Part shown: one piece after another, positions 1 to 8,716 of the stretch | How the letters are laid out: each line of letters starts with the position of its first letter | Position numbering within the stretch: position 1 is the stretch's first letter | Assembly: GCA_028280565.1 (NCBI GenBank) | Contig: JANQLQ010000169.1 | Span: 1-64,000, forward strand | DNA length: 64,000 nt | Origin: Fulvivirga sp. | GTDB lineage: Bacteria; Bacteroidota; Bacteroidia; Cytophagales; Cyclobacteriaceae | Direction of reading: 5' to 3' | Made by a program: the position numbers and the translations under genes | Notes under the pieces: generated by a model | Databases searched by the model: none | The model's input: the letters and a program-made list of their open reading frames with translations, nothing else | Told to the model about the DNA's origin: nothing

Positions 1-2051
1 TTCTGAACTACTCCAATGATCTTCATGACCACCCCTGACCCAAAGATTATTTCTTCACCGATCGCATCTCGTGCCTCGCGAAATCCCAACTTTTTGACAG
101 CCGCTTCATTGAGTATTACCGTGGCGGTATCGTTCAAAAAGCTTTTGCTAAACGTCCTGCCCGATACAAAGTCAATGCCTAGGGTAGAAAAATAATTATA
201 TCCTACGTACAGGAAAGGCATGCCCTGGTAGGACATGTCATCTTGATAGATCTTGATCGTACATTTATCGATAATTTCTTCACCGGGGACGTTGGTAGCG
301 GCAGATACCTCCACTACCTCGGGGAAGCCAGCCAAGGCGTTTAAATAACGATTGTTGTGATAAAAAAATGAATTTACGTTGATGTCGTCTTCGGTGACTC
401 CCGGGCCCCGGATGACCATTAAACCTTCATGGTCGAAACCCAATTCTTGGGCTTTCATAAACCGTAGTTGCAAAAAGATGATCATGGTAGCTGCCACCAG
501 CGAAACAGAAGCTACAAATTGAGACACAACCAGCACTTTTCGCAGAAAGCTATGGGTAAGACCTTGTCTTCCCTTGCCGGAAAGGGCTGTTACCGGGCGA
601 TAAGCAGAGAGTACAAAGGCCGGGTAAAGCCCTGGAAAAAGTGTGCCAACGGCTAAAAGCAAGAACAACTGCCCCCACGAACGGTCATCGGAAAGGAAAC
701 CCGGGTCAAGCTGGAGGTTAAAAAATGAGTTAAAATAGGGAAGGGTAAGCACTACGATGCATAAGGCCATGGCTAAAGCTAAGAGGTTCATAACCCCCGA
801 CTCCACCAGGAACTGTTGAATAAGCTGGGCTCGCTGGGCGCCTAAAACTTTCCTGACCCCTACCTCCTTAGCCCGGTCTAAGGCCCTGGCGGTTGAAAGG
901 TTAACGTAATTGCTCCAGGCAATGAATAAAATGGCATAAGCAATTATGCCCAGGAACAAAATGACCAATGGGTCGCCCTGGCCCCTAGGGTCGGGTTCTT
1001 TTACCAGGTGAGAATGAAGATGGATGCTAGTGATGGGTTGAAGTTCAAATTCCCGTTTGGCTTCGCGTTGGCGGTTAAACTCTCCCCATTCCCGGTCATA
1101 GGCCTTTTTAAACTTTTCCATAAACCGCGACGGCTCTACATGATCCTCTAATAGTAGGTAACTGTAAAAATCATCTGAATACCCGTTAGTTTCTGTTTCC
1201 CCTTCTGACCACCATTTGATGGTTTCATAGGAAAAAAGGAAATCAAACTGGAGATGAGAATTGACCGGGATATCTTGAAATACCCCCGTGACTTTGTAAT
1301 CTGCGACACCGTCTACTGCTATGGTTTGACCCAACGCTTGCTCGCTGCCAAAATATTTTTTCTTTGTGCTTTCTGATATGATCACAGCCCCACGCTCTAA
1401 GAGGGCCGTGGCAAGATCACCTTCTACCATGGGGAAGGTGAAGATCTGCAAGAAAGCAGGATCTACCATGAATACACGGTCTTCCCGACCCCTGTTCTTA
1501 CCGTAGGAGATCACCAGCCCCGGGTAGGGATACGCCCTGGCAAATTGCCGTACCCCGGGTAGGGATGATTTCATGAAAGGTGCCACGATAGGTGGTATGG
1601 CAGCACTATGGTTTAACAATTCGTTTTTGTGATAAAGCTTGTAGGTAATTCGATAGAGATTTTCATGGTGGGTATGAAACCTGTCAAAACTTTTTTCAAA
1701 GGCCAAGTATTGGTCGATCAGCAGGAAGGCGACCAGGCCTAGCACTAAACCCACCAGGTTTAGAAGGGCATGGGACCGATGTTTCCTCATGGACCTGAAA
1801 GTGCCTTGAAAGTAACTTTTGAACATCCCCATAGTATTGGGGAGAAGTGGTGGAAATCCTAAATCAAGATTCCGAAAGGATAGGAGCACATCTTTTAGAT
1901 AGTACAGGATAGCTTTTGGCTTTCCTTTGGCCTCTGCCCTTGTATAGTACAGCTCTTCCAAGTCGCCGGCAATCTCATCGGTCAGTTTTCCATAGATCAG
2001 TCGCAGGATGAACCTCCCGATCTTTAGTAGTGTAAGTGGTTCCTGGCTCAT
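1..2051 (-). CDS. MacB/FtsX-type ABC transporter permease (3' end beyond window)
   Basis: Reading the minus strand from ATG at 2051 gives 683 uninterrupted codons that run off the left edge. The first ~65 residues (start MSQEPLTLLKIGRFILRLIY) match the prefix domain found on many Bacteroidota MacB-like permeases. A membrane segment at about 90-115 is followed by a periplasmic MacB-type domain and then an FtsX-type block with several membrane helices at roughly 350-480, containing the typical EVGVRKVLGA motif. A second periplasmic domain begins after about residue 510 and is cut by the edge. Whole family members are about 800-900 residues. The start ATG overlaps the stop of the PadR gene (ATGA), so translation is probably coupled and the regulator probably controls this exporter. 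The substrate cannot be told; no ATPase subunit lies within the window. Confidence 0.88.
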   Translation of the reverse strand, partial: MSQEPLTLLKIGRFILRLIYGKLTDEIAGDLEELYYTRAEAKGKPKAILYYLKDVLLSFRNLDLGFPPLLPNTMGMFKSYFQGTFRSMRKHRSHALLNLVGLVLGLVAFLLIDQYLAFEKSFDRFHTHHENLYRITYKLYHKNELLNHSAAIPPIVAPFMKSSLPGVRQFARAYPYPGLVISYGKNRGREDRVFMVDPAFLQIFTFPMVEGDLATALLERGAVIISESTKKKYFGSEQALGQTIAVDGVADYKVTGVFQDIPVNSHLQFDFLFSYETIKWWSEGETETNGYSDDFYSYLLLEDHVEPSRFMEKFKKAYDREWGEFNRQREAKREFELQPITSIHLHSHLVKEPDPRGQGDPLVILFLGIIAYAILFIAWSNYVNLSTARALDRAKEVGVRKVLGAQRAQLIQQFLVESGVMNLLALAMALCIVVLTLPYFNSFFNLQLDPGFLSDDRSWGQLFLLLAVGTLFPGLYPAFVLSAYRPVTALSGKGRQGLTHSFLRKVLVVSQFVASVSLVAATMIIFLQLRFMKAQELGFDHEGLMVIRGPGVTEDDINVNSFFYHNNRYLNALAGFPEVVEVSAATNVPGEEIIDKCTIKIYQDDMSYQGMPFLYVGYNYFSTLGIDFVSGRTFSKSFLNDTATVILNEAAVKKLGFREARDAIGEEIIFGSGVVMKIIGVVQ

Positions 2052-2386
2052 GACAAGGTTCTCGAAAATGAAAGTTGCGGAATGCTACGCCATAACTGTT
2101 CCTTCAAGTCTTTGGAGGCCTGTAGAGCAGCAAAGCCGGCATGGGTGACTTGGAAATACCGTTTTTGTTTCCCCCCGCGTTTTTTTGAAGCCCCACCAAA
2201 AAAAGAGGAGAGAAAGCCCTTTTTTTCCAACCTGTACAAAGCCGAATGTACCGCGCTAATATTAAATTTCCTCGTGGACACATTCTCCAGTTCTTCTTTC
2301 AGGGCCACGGCATAGGCCTCATTCCCCATGGATGCTATGGTCAAAAGAACCAGCTCTTCAAATTCTCCAATGTGACTTCCTTTCAT
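2048..2386 (-). CDS. PadR family transcriptional regulator
   Basis: This 112-residue protein has the PadR winged-helix layout: an N-terminal GEFEELVLLTIASMGNEAYA helix pair, a recognition segment with SAVHSALYRLEKKGFL, and a wing followed by KRYFQVTHAGFAAL. The C-terminal dimerisation helix is short, as in the small PadR subgroup. PadR proteins usually repress neighbouring efflux or ABC transporter genes in response to small ligands. It is the first gene of a two-gene unit with the MacB-like permease, overlapping it by four bases. A 20-bp palindrome about 205 bp upstream (2593-2612) is a possible operator, but this is inference. Confidence 0.9.
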   Translation of the reverse strand: MKGSHIGEFEELVLLTIASMGNEAYAVALKEELENVSTRKFNISAVHSALYRLEKKGFLSSFFGGASKKRGGKQKRYFQVTHAGFAALQASKDLKEQLWRSIPQLSFSRTLS

Positions 2387-2971
2387 AGGGTGTATTTTAT
2401 TATCCTCATAAATGTAAATAAAATTAAATCATTTTCATCACTTTTGTAAATATTAAAATTACAGGTCATCCGGCTTGACTGGAAACCATTCTCCACACAG
2501 GCGTTACAAATCCTTTGAGCTAACGGTCAACTCCAGCGAAAACCAAGCGTGCAGGGCGTTATGTCTGCCGAAAGCCTGTTTCAAGAGGTAAAAATGACCA
2601 ACCTTGGTCATTGATAACCTTATCTCGCCCTGGCTAATTTGCATTTGGAATCATTCGAACTCACCTGTAAGATCCAGGGTGCATGCATTTTTTATCCTGC
2701 TGTGTTCGAATTTTATTTTTTGATCTATTGCTAATAAACAGATCCATATGAAGCATTTTTCCTGGTTGGGATTACCTGTTTATTCCCTTACTGGGAAGTT
2801 AGTTGCGGGACATGAACCCGCTTATCCATGATGTCCTTTCCATTCCTGGCAGGCAGCCAGCAGGCTATTATGAAAACCTGCGGCTGGGACGAGGAAATAC
2901 AGGCATTGTAAAACCACTAGTGATCAATTCACCAGGTATTCATCAAAATCAAGATCATTAAACAATAAAAT
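2387..2971. other. Intergenic region without a gene; one perfect palindrome
   Basis: No plausible reading frame, RNA gene or insertion sequence is visible in these 585 bases between the divergent padR-like and lipoprotein genes. The only clear structure is the palindrome at 2593-2612, listed separately. Promoters for both flanking genes must lie here. Confidence 0.6.
2593..2612. promoter_or_regulatory. Perfect inverted repeat AATGACCAA-CC-TTGGTCATT (candidate operator)
   Basis: The two 9-bp arms are exact and separated by two bases. It lies between the divergent PadR-type gene and the lipoprotein gene. PadR and other winged-helix dimers bind sites of this size, so it may be the PadR operator, but the 205-bp distance to the padR start is long. 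It has no T-run, so a terminator is unlikely. Confidence 0.4.
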
Positions 2972-3415
2972 ATGAAACAGTTAACTTTTATTACTTATGC
3001 CATAAGTGCCTGCGTGCTTATGACCACGTTTACTTTAGTTGGATGCGGGAATGATGACGATGACGGTCCCTCTGCTACAGAGGTATTGCTGTCGGAGCTC
3101 AGCTCGAAAGAGTGGACCCTTGAAAAGGTAACTCGTGATAACGATGATGTGACTTCGGAGTTTGCAGGGTTTACTTTCACTTTTACCGGTGATGATAAAT
3201 ACGAAACGGAGAATGGTGGCCTGGCTTGGGCTGACAGTGGAACGTTAACCTTGAATGATGGGTCCTTGGATACGTTCACTCGGGATGATGATGTGTCCGT
3301 GGAGGTGACCGTCCAAGATGGAAATGCTTTGACATTGGCCTTCACTATCTCTGAAAATGTGTACGAGGGGAGAGCATCACGCCTAAAAGGGGGGTATGTT
3401 TTCGAGCTGGAATAA
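2972..3415 (+). CDS. Small lipoprotein of unknown function (lipocalin-like)
   Basis: The 147-residue product begins with a signal peptide ending in a lipobox (LVGC, Cys25) and an Asp-rich stretch NDDDDG after the Cys, as is usual for surface-exposed Bacteroidota lipoproteins. The rest alternates short strand-like segments (KEWTLEKVTRDNDDVT, FTFTFTGDDKYETENG, GTLTLNDG), resembling the lipocalin-like domains common in this phylum, but I cannot name a family. It is monocistronic and ends 55 bases before a strong hairpin that also serves the convergent DUF6607 gene. Function unknown. Confidence 0.7.
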   Translation: MKQLTFITYAISACVLMTTFTLVGCGNDDDDGPSATEVLLSELSSKEWTLEKVTRDNDDVTSEFAGFTFTFTGDDKYETENGGLAWADSGTLTLNDGSLDTFTRDDDVSVEVTVQDGNALTLAFTISENVYEGRASRLKGGYVFELE

Positions 3416-3470
3416 CCTTTTTTCTTGGGGCATTTTGTCACGGCTGGCCACGGCCTGTTGTCATCAATAA

Positions 3471-3505
3471 AAAAGCTCCCGGGGTTGAAAAATCCGGGAG
3501 CTTTT
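3471..3505. terminator. Bidirectional intrinsic terminator
   Basis: A perfect 12-bp stem (AAAAGCTCCCGG / CCGGGAGCTTTT) with an 11-base loop lies between the convergent lipoprotein gene (+) and the DUF6607 gene (-). The A/T ends of the stem supply U-tracts in both directions. Confidence 0.9.
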
Positions 3506-3537
3506 AGTGGATAAGGGCGACTTACTACGGTATACCC

Positions 3538-4470
3538 TTATTTTGATGCTAACGTAGGGTCAGATTTCAAGTATCCTTGTATTGTCTCTGCGATCTTTTG
3601 TTTTGCCAGTGTGCTGTTATAGGTTCCCTTTAGCATCTCATCTTGGAGGGCAAATATTTTCATGAATAACACCTTATCATCTACTTTCTTTTCCAAGGAA
3701 AACGCCTTTTTGGCAGCAAATAGCTCGTCCCAAGTGTATCTTACATCCGCCCAGTACGCTTTTTTCTCTTGCCACCAGGTTTTGGCCAGCTGGCATTTGG
3801 ATTCATCCACTTTTTCGTATGTATTCCACCCTTTCTCACGGGCCAATAGCTTATCCGAGCCATTTTCACGTACCACTTTGCCATTATCTTGCTCATGCAC
3901 CCAGCCGCTGCCGGTGATCTCCTGTCTATTTCTTCTTACCATTACATTGTAATCGCTGCGTTTGCTGAATTCACGGCGTGGAAGGGGCGCATCTGCTGTG
4001 TTTTCCCAATAATTTCGCCCATCCACATGTACCCAGGAGGAAGAACCTTCGTAGCGTGGTCCGTCATCTACTTGGAAAACTTTTTGGGTCCATTGTCCTT
4101 TTACTTGCTCTTTCGGTAAGGTTTTGTATTTCCAGGTATTGTCCTTGTGGAATACGTACAGGTCGGTGTTTTCGTACAGCCAGTCTTGTCTCCAATGCTT
4201 GATGATCATACTATCACCAATGATCAAAAGGTGCTGTAGCACGATCTTGTCTTTTGTCTCCTCTACGGGAAGGACATACTCAAGCGCGCCGGACCGATAG
4301 TTATCATGGAATTCGTAATCTTTGGCCGTGGCAAACGTTTCGGCAAAGTTGAAAGATACCTCGTAGCAGCCGCACATCGATTTTATAGCTTCGATGTCCT
4401 GTTTCTTTTTCTTCTGTGCCTGCAGCACTCCCGTGGCTAGGCACAAGGTTAGGATGAATAGTTTTTTCAT
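3538..4470 (-). CDS. DUF6607 family protein, last gene of HmuY operon
   Basis: The 310-residue protein has a signal peptide (cleavage near LQAQ, residue 19) and a conserved start of the mature part, SMCGCYEVSFNFAETF, that I associate with DUF6607. Many Trp and Tyr residues (HWRQDW, SSSWVHVDGRNYWENTADAPLPRREFSKRSDY in pieces) suggest a beta-rich secreted protein. Its start overlaps the stop of the DoxX gene by four bases, and it ends the four-gene operon TonB receptor-HmuY-DoxX-DUF6607. The family has no established function; the operon suggests a periplasmic role in haem or iron uptake, which is inference. The DUF number is from memory. Confidence 0.75.
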   Translation of the reverse strand: MKKLFILTLCLATGVLQAQKKKKQDIEAIKSMCGCYEVSFNFAETFATAKDYEFHDNYRSGALEYVLPVEETKDKIVLQHLLIIGDSMIIKHWRQDWLYENTDLYVFHKDNTWKYKTLPKEQVKGQWTQKVFQVDDGPRYEGSSSWVHVDGRNYWENTADAPLPRREFSKRSDYNVMVRRNRQEITGSGWVHEQDNGKVVRENGSDKLLAREKGWNTYEKVDESKCQLAKTWWQEKKAYWADVRYTWDELFAAKKAFSLEKKVDDKVLFMKIFALQDEMLKGTYNSTLAKQKIAETIQGYLKSDPTLASK

Positions 4471-4904
4471 GAGTCGATCGTTTTAAAGTTGAGAAAAGTG
4501 GTTTTTAATTTTGGATAATGGTAGGCGATGATCAGCAAGTTCCCCAGCAGGTAAAGGCCGGTCATGGCGAGTTCACCCGGTTCATGGGGTTCCAAAAAAA
4601 GATGGAACAAGAATATGTTGAGGGTGACGGGCACGAGCATGACGGCGCCAAGCAGGGCCAGGTACTGGCTTACCAGCAAAACGCCGCAAAGAACCTCTAC
4701 GGCACCGAGCATAGGCCAGAAATAACCTGTTTGCTTCATCCCTCCTATAAAAGCTTTGATCTTCACCACATGCGCTGGTAGTTCTTGACCGGCTTCAGAT
4801 TGTGGACGAGGTGGCTTTGGGATAAACTTTTGTATGCCCCCGTAAATGAACAGCCCACCTAGCCCTAATTGGATAACAATAAGTCCTATTCTTATGATTT
4901 TCAT
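4467..4904 (-). CDS. DoxX family membrane protein
   Basis: The 145-residue protein has four predicted membrane helices: GLIVIQLGLGGLFIYGGIQK near residue 8, FWPMLGAVEVLCGVLLV near 61, ALLGAVMLVPVTLNIFLFHLF near 83 and MTGLYLLGNLLIIAYH near 113. The glycine-rich first helix with IQKFIPK and the GAVEVLCG motif of helix 2 are typical of DoxX/DoxD-like proteins. It is placed between the HmuY and DUF6607 genes of the same operon (10-bp gap upstream, 4-bp overlap downstream). DoxX proteins have been linked to redox processes in other bacteria; what this one does for haem or iron uptake is unknown. Confidence 0.8.
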   Translation of the reverse strand: MKIIRIGLIVIQLGLGGLFIYGGIQKFIPKPPRPQSEAGQELPAHVVKIKAFIGGMKQTGYFWPMLGAVEVLCGVLLVSQYLALLGAVMLVPVTLNIFLFHLFLEPHEPGELAMTGLYLLGNLLIIAYHYPKLKTTFLNFKTIDS

Positions 4905-4914
4905 TGGTTTTAGG

Positions 4915-6294
4915 CTATTGTACTAACTCAAATATGAATTCTGGGAATCCTCTTCCTTTTACCGGGTCTTCCAGGCTAGTGAAACGGACCTTATAAATGT
5001 TGCCCTGGGTGTCTCTCACCACGTAGTAGCGATCATCAAAGAGCGACGGTGCAGAATTGGGTCCTCCGCCTTGCCTCCAACTTGAGCCGATGGTGTTAAT
5101 TTCTGATCTAAATGTTAAAGAACTGACGTCAGATGTGGAGAAAGCACTATATTCAATTTCACTAGTCATGACCATTGCCACTTCCACATTGCTGCGGTTA
5201 ATGATGATGTAGTCTTTAAACCCGTAAGGAATAGCAGGCTGACCAAAACTGGCATGCTCTGTAAAGGTGCCGTATTGAAGATCCCACTCCTCTTTGGCGG
5301 GTTCTACTAGTACTGTGCTGTTATCTAAATCAAAGAACGAAAAATTGAAATTGGCGTCCTTCGTTATGACAGCTGTTTGAAATGTAGTGGATGCAATGTC
5401 TGCGTACTGGAGGGTATAGCCGTCACCATTTTGGAGCACTCTCACTTTTTTCCAATTCCTGTTTCCGTCTCTTTTAATAATAAACACACGATTGTTACCG
5501 TCTGTAGCGGAGATATCGCCAAATGCTGTTTTAGACAGGTCGCCGTCCGGGCTATCGACCCAGGGGATCGCATTGGGGGAAGAAGCAAATCCTACGACCA
5601 TAGATGCACCAAAGCCGGTTGTATCGGCAGGAGTTACCATGGTAAGGTCTGTTTTATCGATGGACTGCGCCATAGTGAAAGCGGCACTATTCAATACCAC
5701 TCGAAATTCCCCATTTTCGTTGTAGAATCCAAGGTCCCAGCTGTGAGTGGCCACGTTCGTTTGTTTAGCCCTGCTGAGATCAAAAAATGCCACCTGCGTG
5801 AAATTTTCGCCCCCAGCATCCAGCTGCGCTGTACCACTTGGCGCTGTGAAATCATCGGAGAAGAGCACAGTGATCTCGTCATTGTTACCTAGGGTGAATC
5901 CCCCGCCGGTTATTTGGTTTAACGAAAAGGTAATATTTTGATCTTCGTCCCTATTTAATGCCGTACCGGCGTGTACCAGGAAGGTAACGGACTGGTCGCC
6001 ACTGGAGAAAGGCAGGGAAAGTTGGTTGGCGGTCATAGCAGGTGTAGTGAAAAAATCTTGGTCTTCTCCATAAGTGAGTCCTGCCGTGTTGACGGTTAAG
6101 TTCAAGGTCCCGTCTACGTCGCTTGGTCGTGAGAAGGTGATGGTCACCTCGGTTTGTAGCGCTGTTCCCGAAACTCCAGCTTCGCTTGCGCTGAAGTTCA
6201 CAGAAAAGGGCTGCACATCGTCATCATCATCGCAGGAAGAAAAAGCGAATATGAAGCTCAGCATCAAAAAGATGTATACGAATCTAGTTTTCAT
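4915..6294 (-). CDS. HmuY family lipoprotein with N-terminal Calx-beta-like domain
   Basis: The 459-residue protein starts with a lipoprotein signal (lipobox FSSC, Cys21, then DDDDD). Residues about 30-145 look like a Calx-beta/Ig-like fold (VNFSASEAGVSG, EVTITFSRPSDVDGTLNL, NITFSLNQITGGGF). From about 155 to the end it is HmuY-like: THSWDLGFYNENGEFRVVLN, KEEWDLQYGTF, DRYYVVRDTQGNIYKVRFTSL are typical core motifs. HmuY proteins capture haem at the cell surface and pass it to a TonB receptor, here the next upstream gene, 8 bp away. The usual haem-ligand residues cannot be judged without alignment. The size is about twice that of the classical HmuY, due to the extra domain. Confidence 0.85.
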   Translation of the reverse strand: MKTRFVYIFLMLSFIFAFSSCDDDDDVQPFSVNFSASEAGVSGTALQTEVTITFSRPSDVDGTLNLTVNTAGLTYGEDQDFFTTPAMTANQLSLPFSSGDQSVTFLVHAGTALNRDEDQNITFSLNQITGGGFTLGNNDEITVLFSDDFTAPSGTAQLDAGGENFTQVAFFDLSRAKQTNVATHSWDLGFYNENGEFRVVLNSAAFTMAQSIDKTDLTMVTPADTTGFGASMVVGFASSPNAIPWVDSPDGDLSKTAFGDISATDGNNRVFIIKRDGNRNWKKVRVLQNGDGYTLQYADIASTTFQTAVITKDANFNFSFFDLDNSTVLVEPAKEEWDLQYGTFTEHASFGQPAIPYGFKDYIIINRSNVEVAMVMTSEIEYSAFSTSDVSSLTFRSEINTIGSSWRQGGGPNSAPSLFDDRYYVVRDTQGNIYKVRFTSLEDPVKGRGFPEFIFELVQ

Positions 6295-6302
6295 AGTTGT
6301 TG

Positions 6303-8549
6303 TTAATTGTTGGATTGTAGTTTAATATTCAGCCTGGCAAAGTAGCTGCGTCCCGTACCTACGGAAGTTTGGCCCGTATTGCCATTATGAGCGCCCCCGG
6401 TGGAAAATGAATTATCTACGGCGCCTACGTTCAGCATATTCCGTGAGCCCAGCGATAGCTGGAGAGTTGACCCGATCTTTTTAGACAATGTAACATCCAG
6501 CAGGTGAAAAGCATCCAGCTGCTGGAGTTCTGGCTCGCCATCTTGCAAGCGGTACTCCCGGAAGGGCCCGTTGAATTTGTAAAAAGTAGATACGGTGATC
6601 TTAGGCGCTCGCCAAGTGTAAGTGATATTGGTGTTGGCTTCCCACCCAAAGACGAAATTGGAAACCCCCTCTTCCGATTCACTCAGTCTTTGATAGACCC
6701 CCGTGTAAGCTACACCGGGAGATACTTGCAGGTCTTTCTTTTTCCAAGTACCGGTGATCCTGCCTCCCGTGGTTTTAAATGTTGTAAGATTGGTGTAAGA
6801 AGTAGGTTCGTTGGCCCTTTCCGGTGGGGGAGGTAAGAATACGATCTGGTTTTCTTTATAGTTATAAAAGCCCGAAACGGAGGTAGTAAGATTTAACAGC
6901 GGGAAATTATGGGTAAGATCGGCATTAACATTATGAGAATACTCGGGTACAAGGTCAGCATTGCCTACGATGTTATGATTTGAGTCGATAAACTCATGGT
7001 ACAATTCCCTTAAAGAAGGTGCCCTGAATCCCCTGCCATAGCCTACACGAAGTTGTGTGTTGGAAGTGAAGTCGTACTTAAGGTTGAGAGAAGGAGCAGG
7101 TTCCGCACTGAAAATGCTGTTATATCCATAGCGTATCCCCGGCCTCAGCGCTAGTTTTTGATTGATTTTAAACTCGGCTGAACCGAAAAATGCAATGTCT
7201 GTCCCGGTTTTCTCACCCGCACTGAGCCGTGTGCCACCCGCCCTATCGAAAGTACCTTCCACGCCCAGCTGGAAACTGCCCCATGATCCGGCCGTTTTGC
7301 TGATGGTATTCCGGGTGAACCAGGTATCGAAATAAGTATCCTGAACGTCTACCGGGTTGGTTTCAAAACCAGAGGTTAAAAACGTAGTGTATTCTTGCGT
7401 TACACGGTTGTAATCAGTGTAAGATACTACTGGATTTAGCTGCCAGTCTCCCAACTGGATGTTGGCCTGTACCTGGTGCATCCAGCGTTGTGATACGTAA
7501 TCTTGGTTGGTAGAGAACGGCTCCTCGTTGGGGTTATCTTGGTTTGTAATGCCCCCTAGGTTTTCGATCACTTCGTCGAGATAGTCCAAACGGTAATAGA
7601 TGTCAACATTGTCCTTAGTGAACCGGGCAAGTCCCCCTGCGAAATATTGGGTCTTGGGGTACCATTGCCGGTCACGATCGGTACCGTTGCCTACCCATCC
7701 TCCAAAATGATTAATACGGGTTTCCCCCTGTACATACCACTCATCTGACGGCTTGAAGCCAAAGGTCAAAGAAGGCGAATGGATCCCCTCATCGAAAAAA
7801 GAGTACTCATCCCCCACGGACTCTTCATGTAGGGCCAGGTCCATCTGCCATTTGTTCATGCCCTCTTTTTTGGTAATGATATTGATGACCCCGGCCAGTG
7901 CATCGGCGCCAAAATTTACTGCCATTGGGCCTTCCACGATCTCGACACGATCGATGCTGTTCACATTGATTTGGTTGATGTCAATTTCATTGGCTAAGCC
8001 ACTTCTCCCTACCATGGGTACTCCATCGATCAAAACCTTTACGTTCTGCCCGGAGAGGCCTTGCAGGCTGAGTCCCGAGGTGCCTAGTGCGTTGTCTCGA
8101 GAAAACTGGATGTTAAGTTCGTTCGCCAAGACATCTTGTAACGTGGCTGCGCCTTGGGCCTCTATCCGTTCGCTACCGATGCTTTTTATTTTATTCACGG
8201 CATTTCTAGCCGATTGTGGAGTGTACTGGCCTGTTACAATGACTTCTTGCAGGGAGAGAGTTGCTGGCTGGAGAGAGATCTGCTGATTAGCAGAATATAA
8301 AGTGTCTTGCCGGGAGGTGTAGCTAACATGTGATAGTTGTAAAAGCAGAGGCAGGGACAATCCCGATGAGGTCAACCCATTCCTATCGCTGATCTTCACT
8401 TCATTTTGATCATTGACCAGGCTTTTGAAAAGCACCTGCACCCCTTCAATGGGTTTTTGAGTGTGCTCATCCACCAACCTGACCTGTACTTGACTGTAGG
8501 TAAGAGTAACGAATAACGCTGTAACTATGGTAAGAGTACTCTTTATCAT
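6303..8549 (-). CDS. TonB-dependent receptor (probable haem/iron receptor, HmuR-like)
   Basis: The 748-residue protein has a signal peptide (to about residue 19), a carboxypeptidase-like beta-sandwich at about 22-95 (VQVRLVDEHTQKPIEGVQVL), a plug at about 105-230 (LQGLSGQNVKVLIDGVPMVG, IDRVEIVEGPMAVNFGADA, LAGVINIITKK) and a long beta-barrel to the end. It imports a bound substrate across the outer membrane using TonB energy. It heads the operon with HmuY, DoxX and DUF6607, so haem or another iron compound is the likely substrate (inference from context). About 80 bp upstream lies the palindrome at 8629-8646, part of a promoter element shared with the DUF6686-hemerythrin pair. Confidence 0.88.
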   Translation of the reverse strand: MIKSTLTIVTALFVTLTYSQVQVRLVDEHTQKPIEGVQVLFKSLVNDQNEVKISDRNGLTSSGLSLPLLLQLSHVSYTSRQDTLYSANQQISLQPATLSLQEVIVTGQYTPQSARNAVNKIKSIGSERIEAQGAATLQDVLANELNIQFSRDNALGTSGLSLQGLSGQNVKVLIDGVPMVGRSGLANEIDINQINVNSIDRVEIVEGPMAVNFGADALAGVINIITKKEGMNKWQMDLALHEESVGDEYSFFDEGIHSPSLTFGFKPSDEWYVQGETRINHFGGWVGNGTDRDRQWYPKTQYFAGGLARFTKDNVDIYYRLDYLDEVIENLGGITNQDNPNEEPFSTNQDYVSQRWMHQVQANIQLGDWQLNPVVSYTDYNRVTQEYTTFLTSGFETNPVDVQDTYFDTWFTRNTISKTAGSWGSFQLGVEGTFDRAGGTRLSAGEKTGTDIAFFGSAEFKINQKLALRPGIRYGYNSIFSAEPAPSLNLKYDFTSNTQLRVGYGRGFRAPSLRELYHEFIDSNHNIVGNADLVPEYSHNVNADLTHNFPLLNLTTSVSGFYNYKENQIVFLPPPPERANEPTSYTNLTTFKTTGGRITGTWKKKDLQVSPGVAYTGVYQRLSESEEGVSNFVFGWEANTNITYTWRAPKITVSTFYKFNGPFREYRLQDGEPELQQLDAFHLLDVTLSKKIGSTLQLSLGSRNMLNVGAVDNSFSTGGAHNGNTGQTSVGTGRSYFARLNIKLQSNN

Positions 8550-8550
8550 T

Positions 8551-8646
8551 TATTTAGACTAATTCCAAACAATACAAAGATCGAAGACTAAAACAGATTA
8601 ATCAATCGCTAGAAATAGGGAATGTAAGATCACTAATTATAGTGAT
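8551..8646 (-). promoter_or_regulatory. Conserved upstream element A with palindrome ATCACTA-N4-TAGTGAT
   Basis: The palindrome occupies 8629-8646. The stretch 8551-8578, next to the TonB receptor start, agrees at 25 of 28 positions with 13970-13997. The spacing from the shared AACAATACAAA to the palindrome is 61 bases here and 60 there. I read it as promoter plus operator for the minus-strand haem/iron operon. The regulator is not in the window; the site does not look like a Fur box. Confidence 0.6.
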
Positions 8647-8716
8647 GGCAGGCCGGGTCAAGATGTGGACTTCCCTCGCTTGATTCCTGGGCTTTGGCCT
8701 GTGCTAAAAGTTGTTG

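Noticed and set aside
2995-3441. 148-codon minus-strand frame across the small lipoprotein gene
   Set aside because: The plus-strand frame has a clear lipoprotein signal and ends before a terminator; the antisense frame has no recognisable start or domain.
5377-5892. 171-codon plus-strand frame across the HmuY gene
   Set aside because: The opposite frame has strong HmuY motifs and a lipobox; the plus-strand product has no coherent features.
8629-8646. Fur box before the haem operon
   Set aside because: The palindrome ATCACTA-N4-TAGTGAT lacks the GATAAT-type hexamers of Fur sites; it is reported as an unassigned operator instead.
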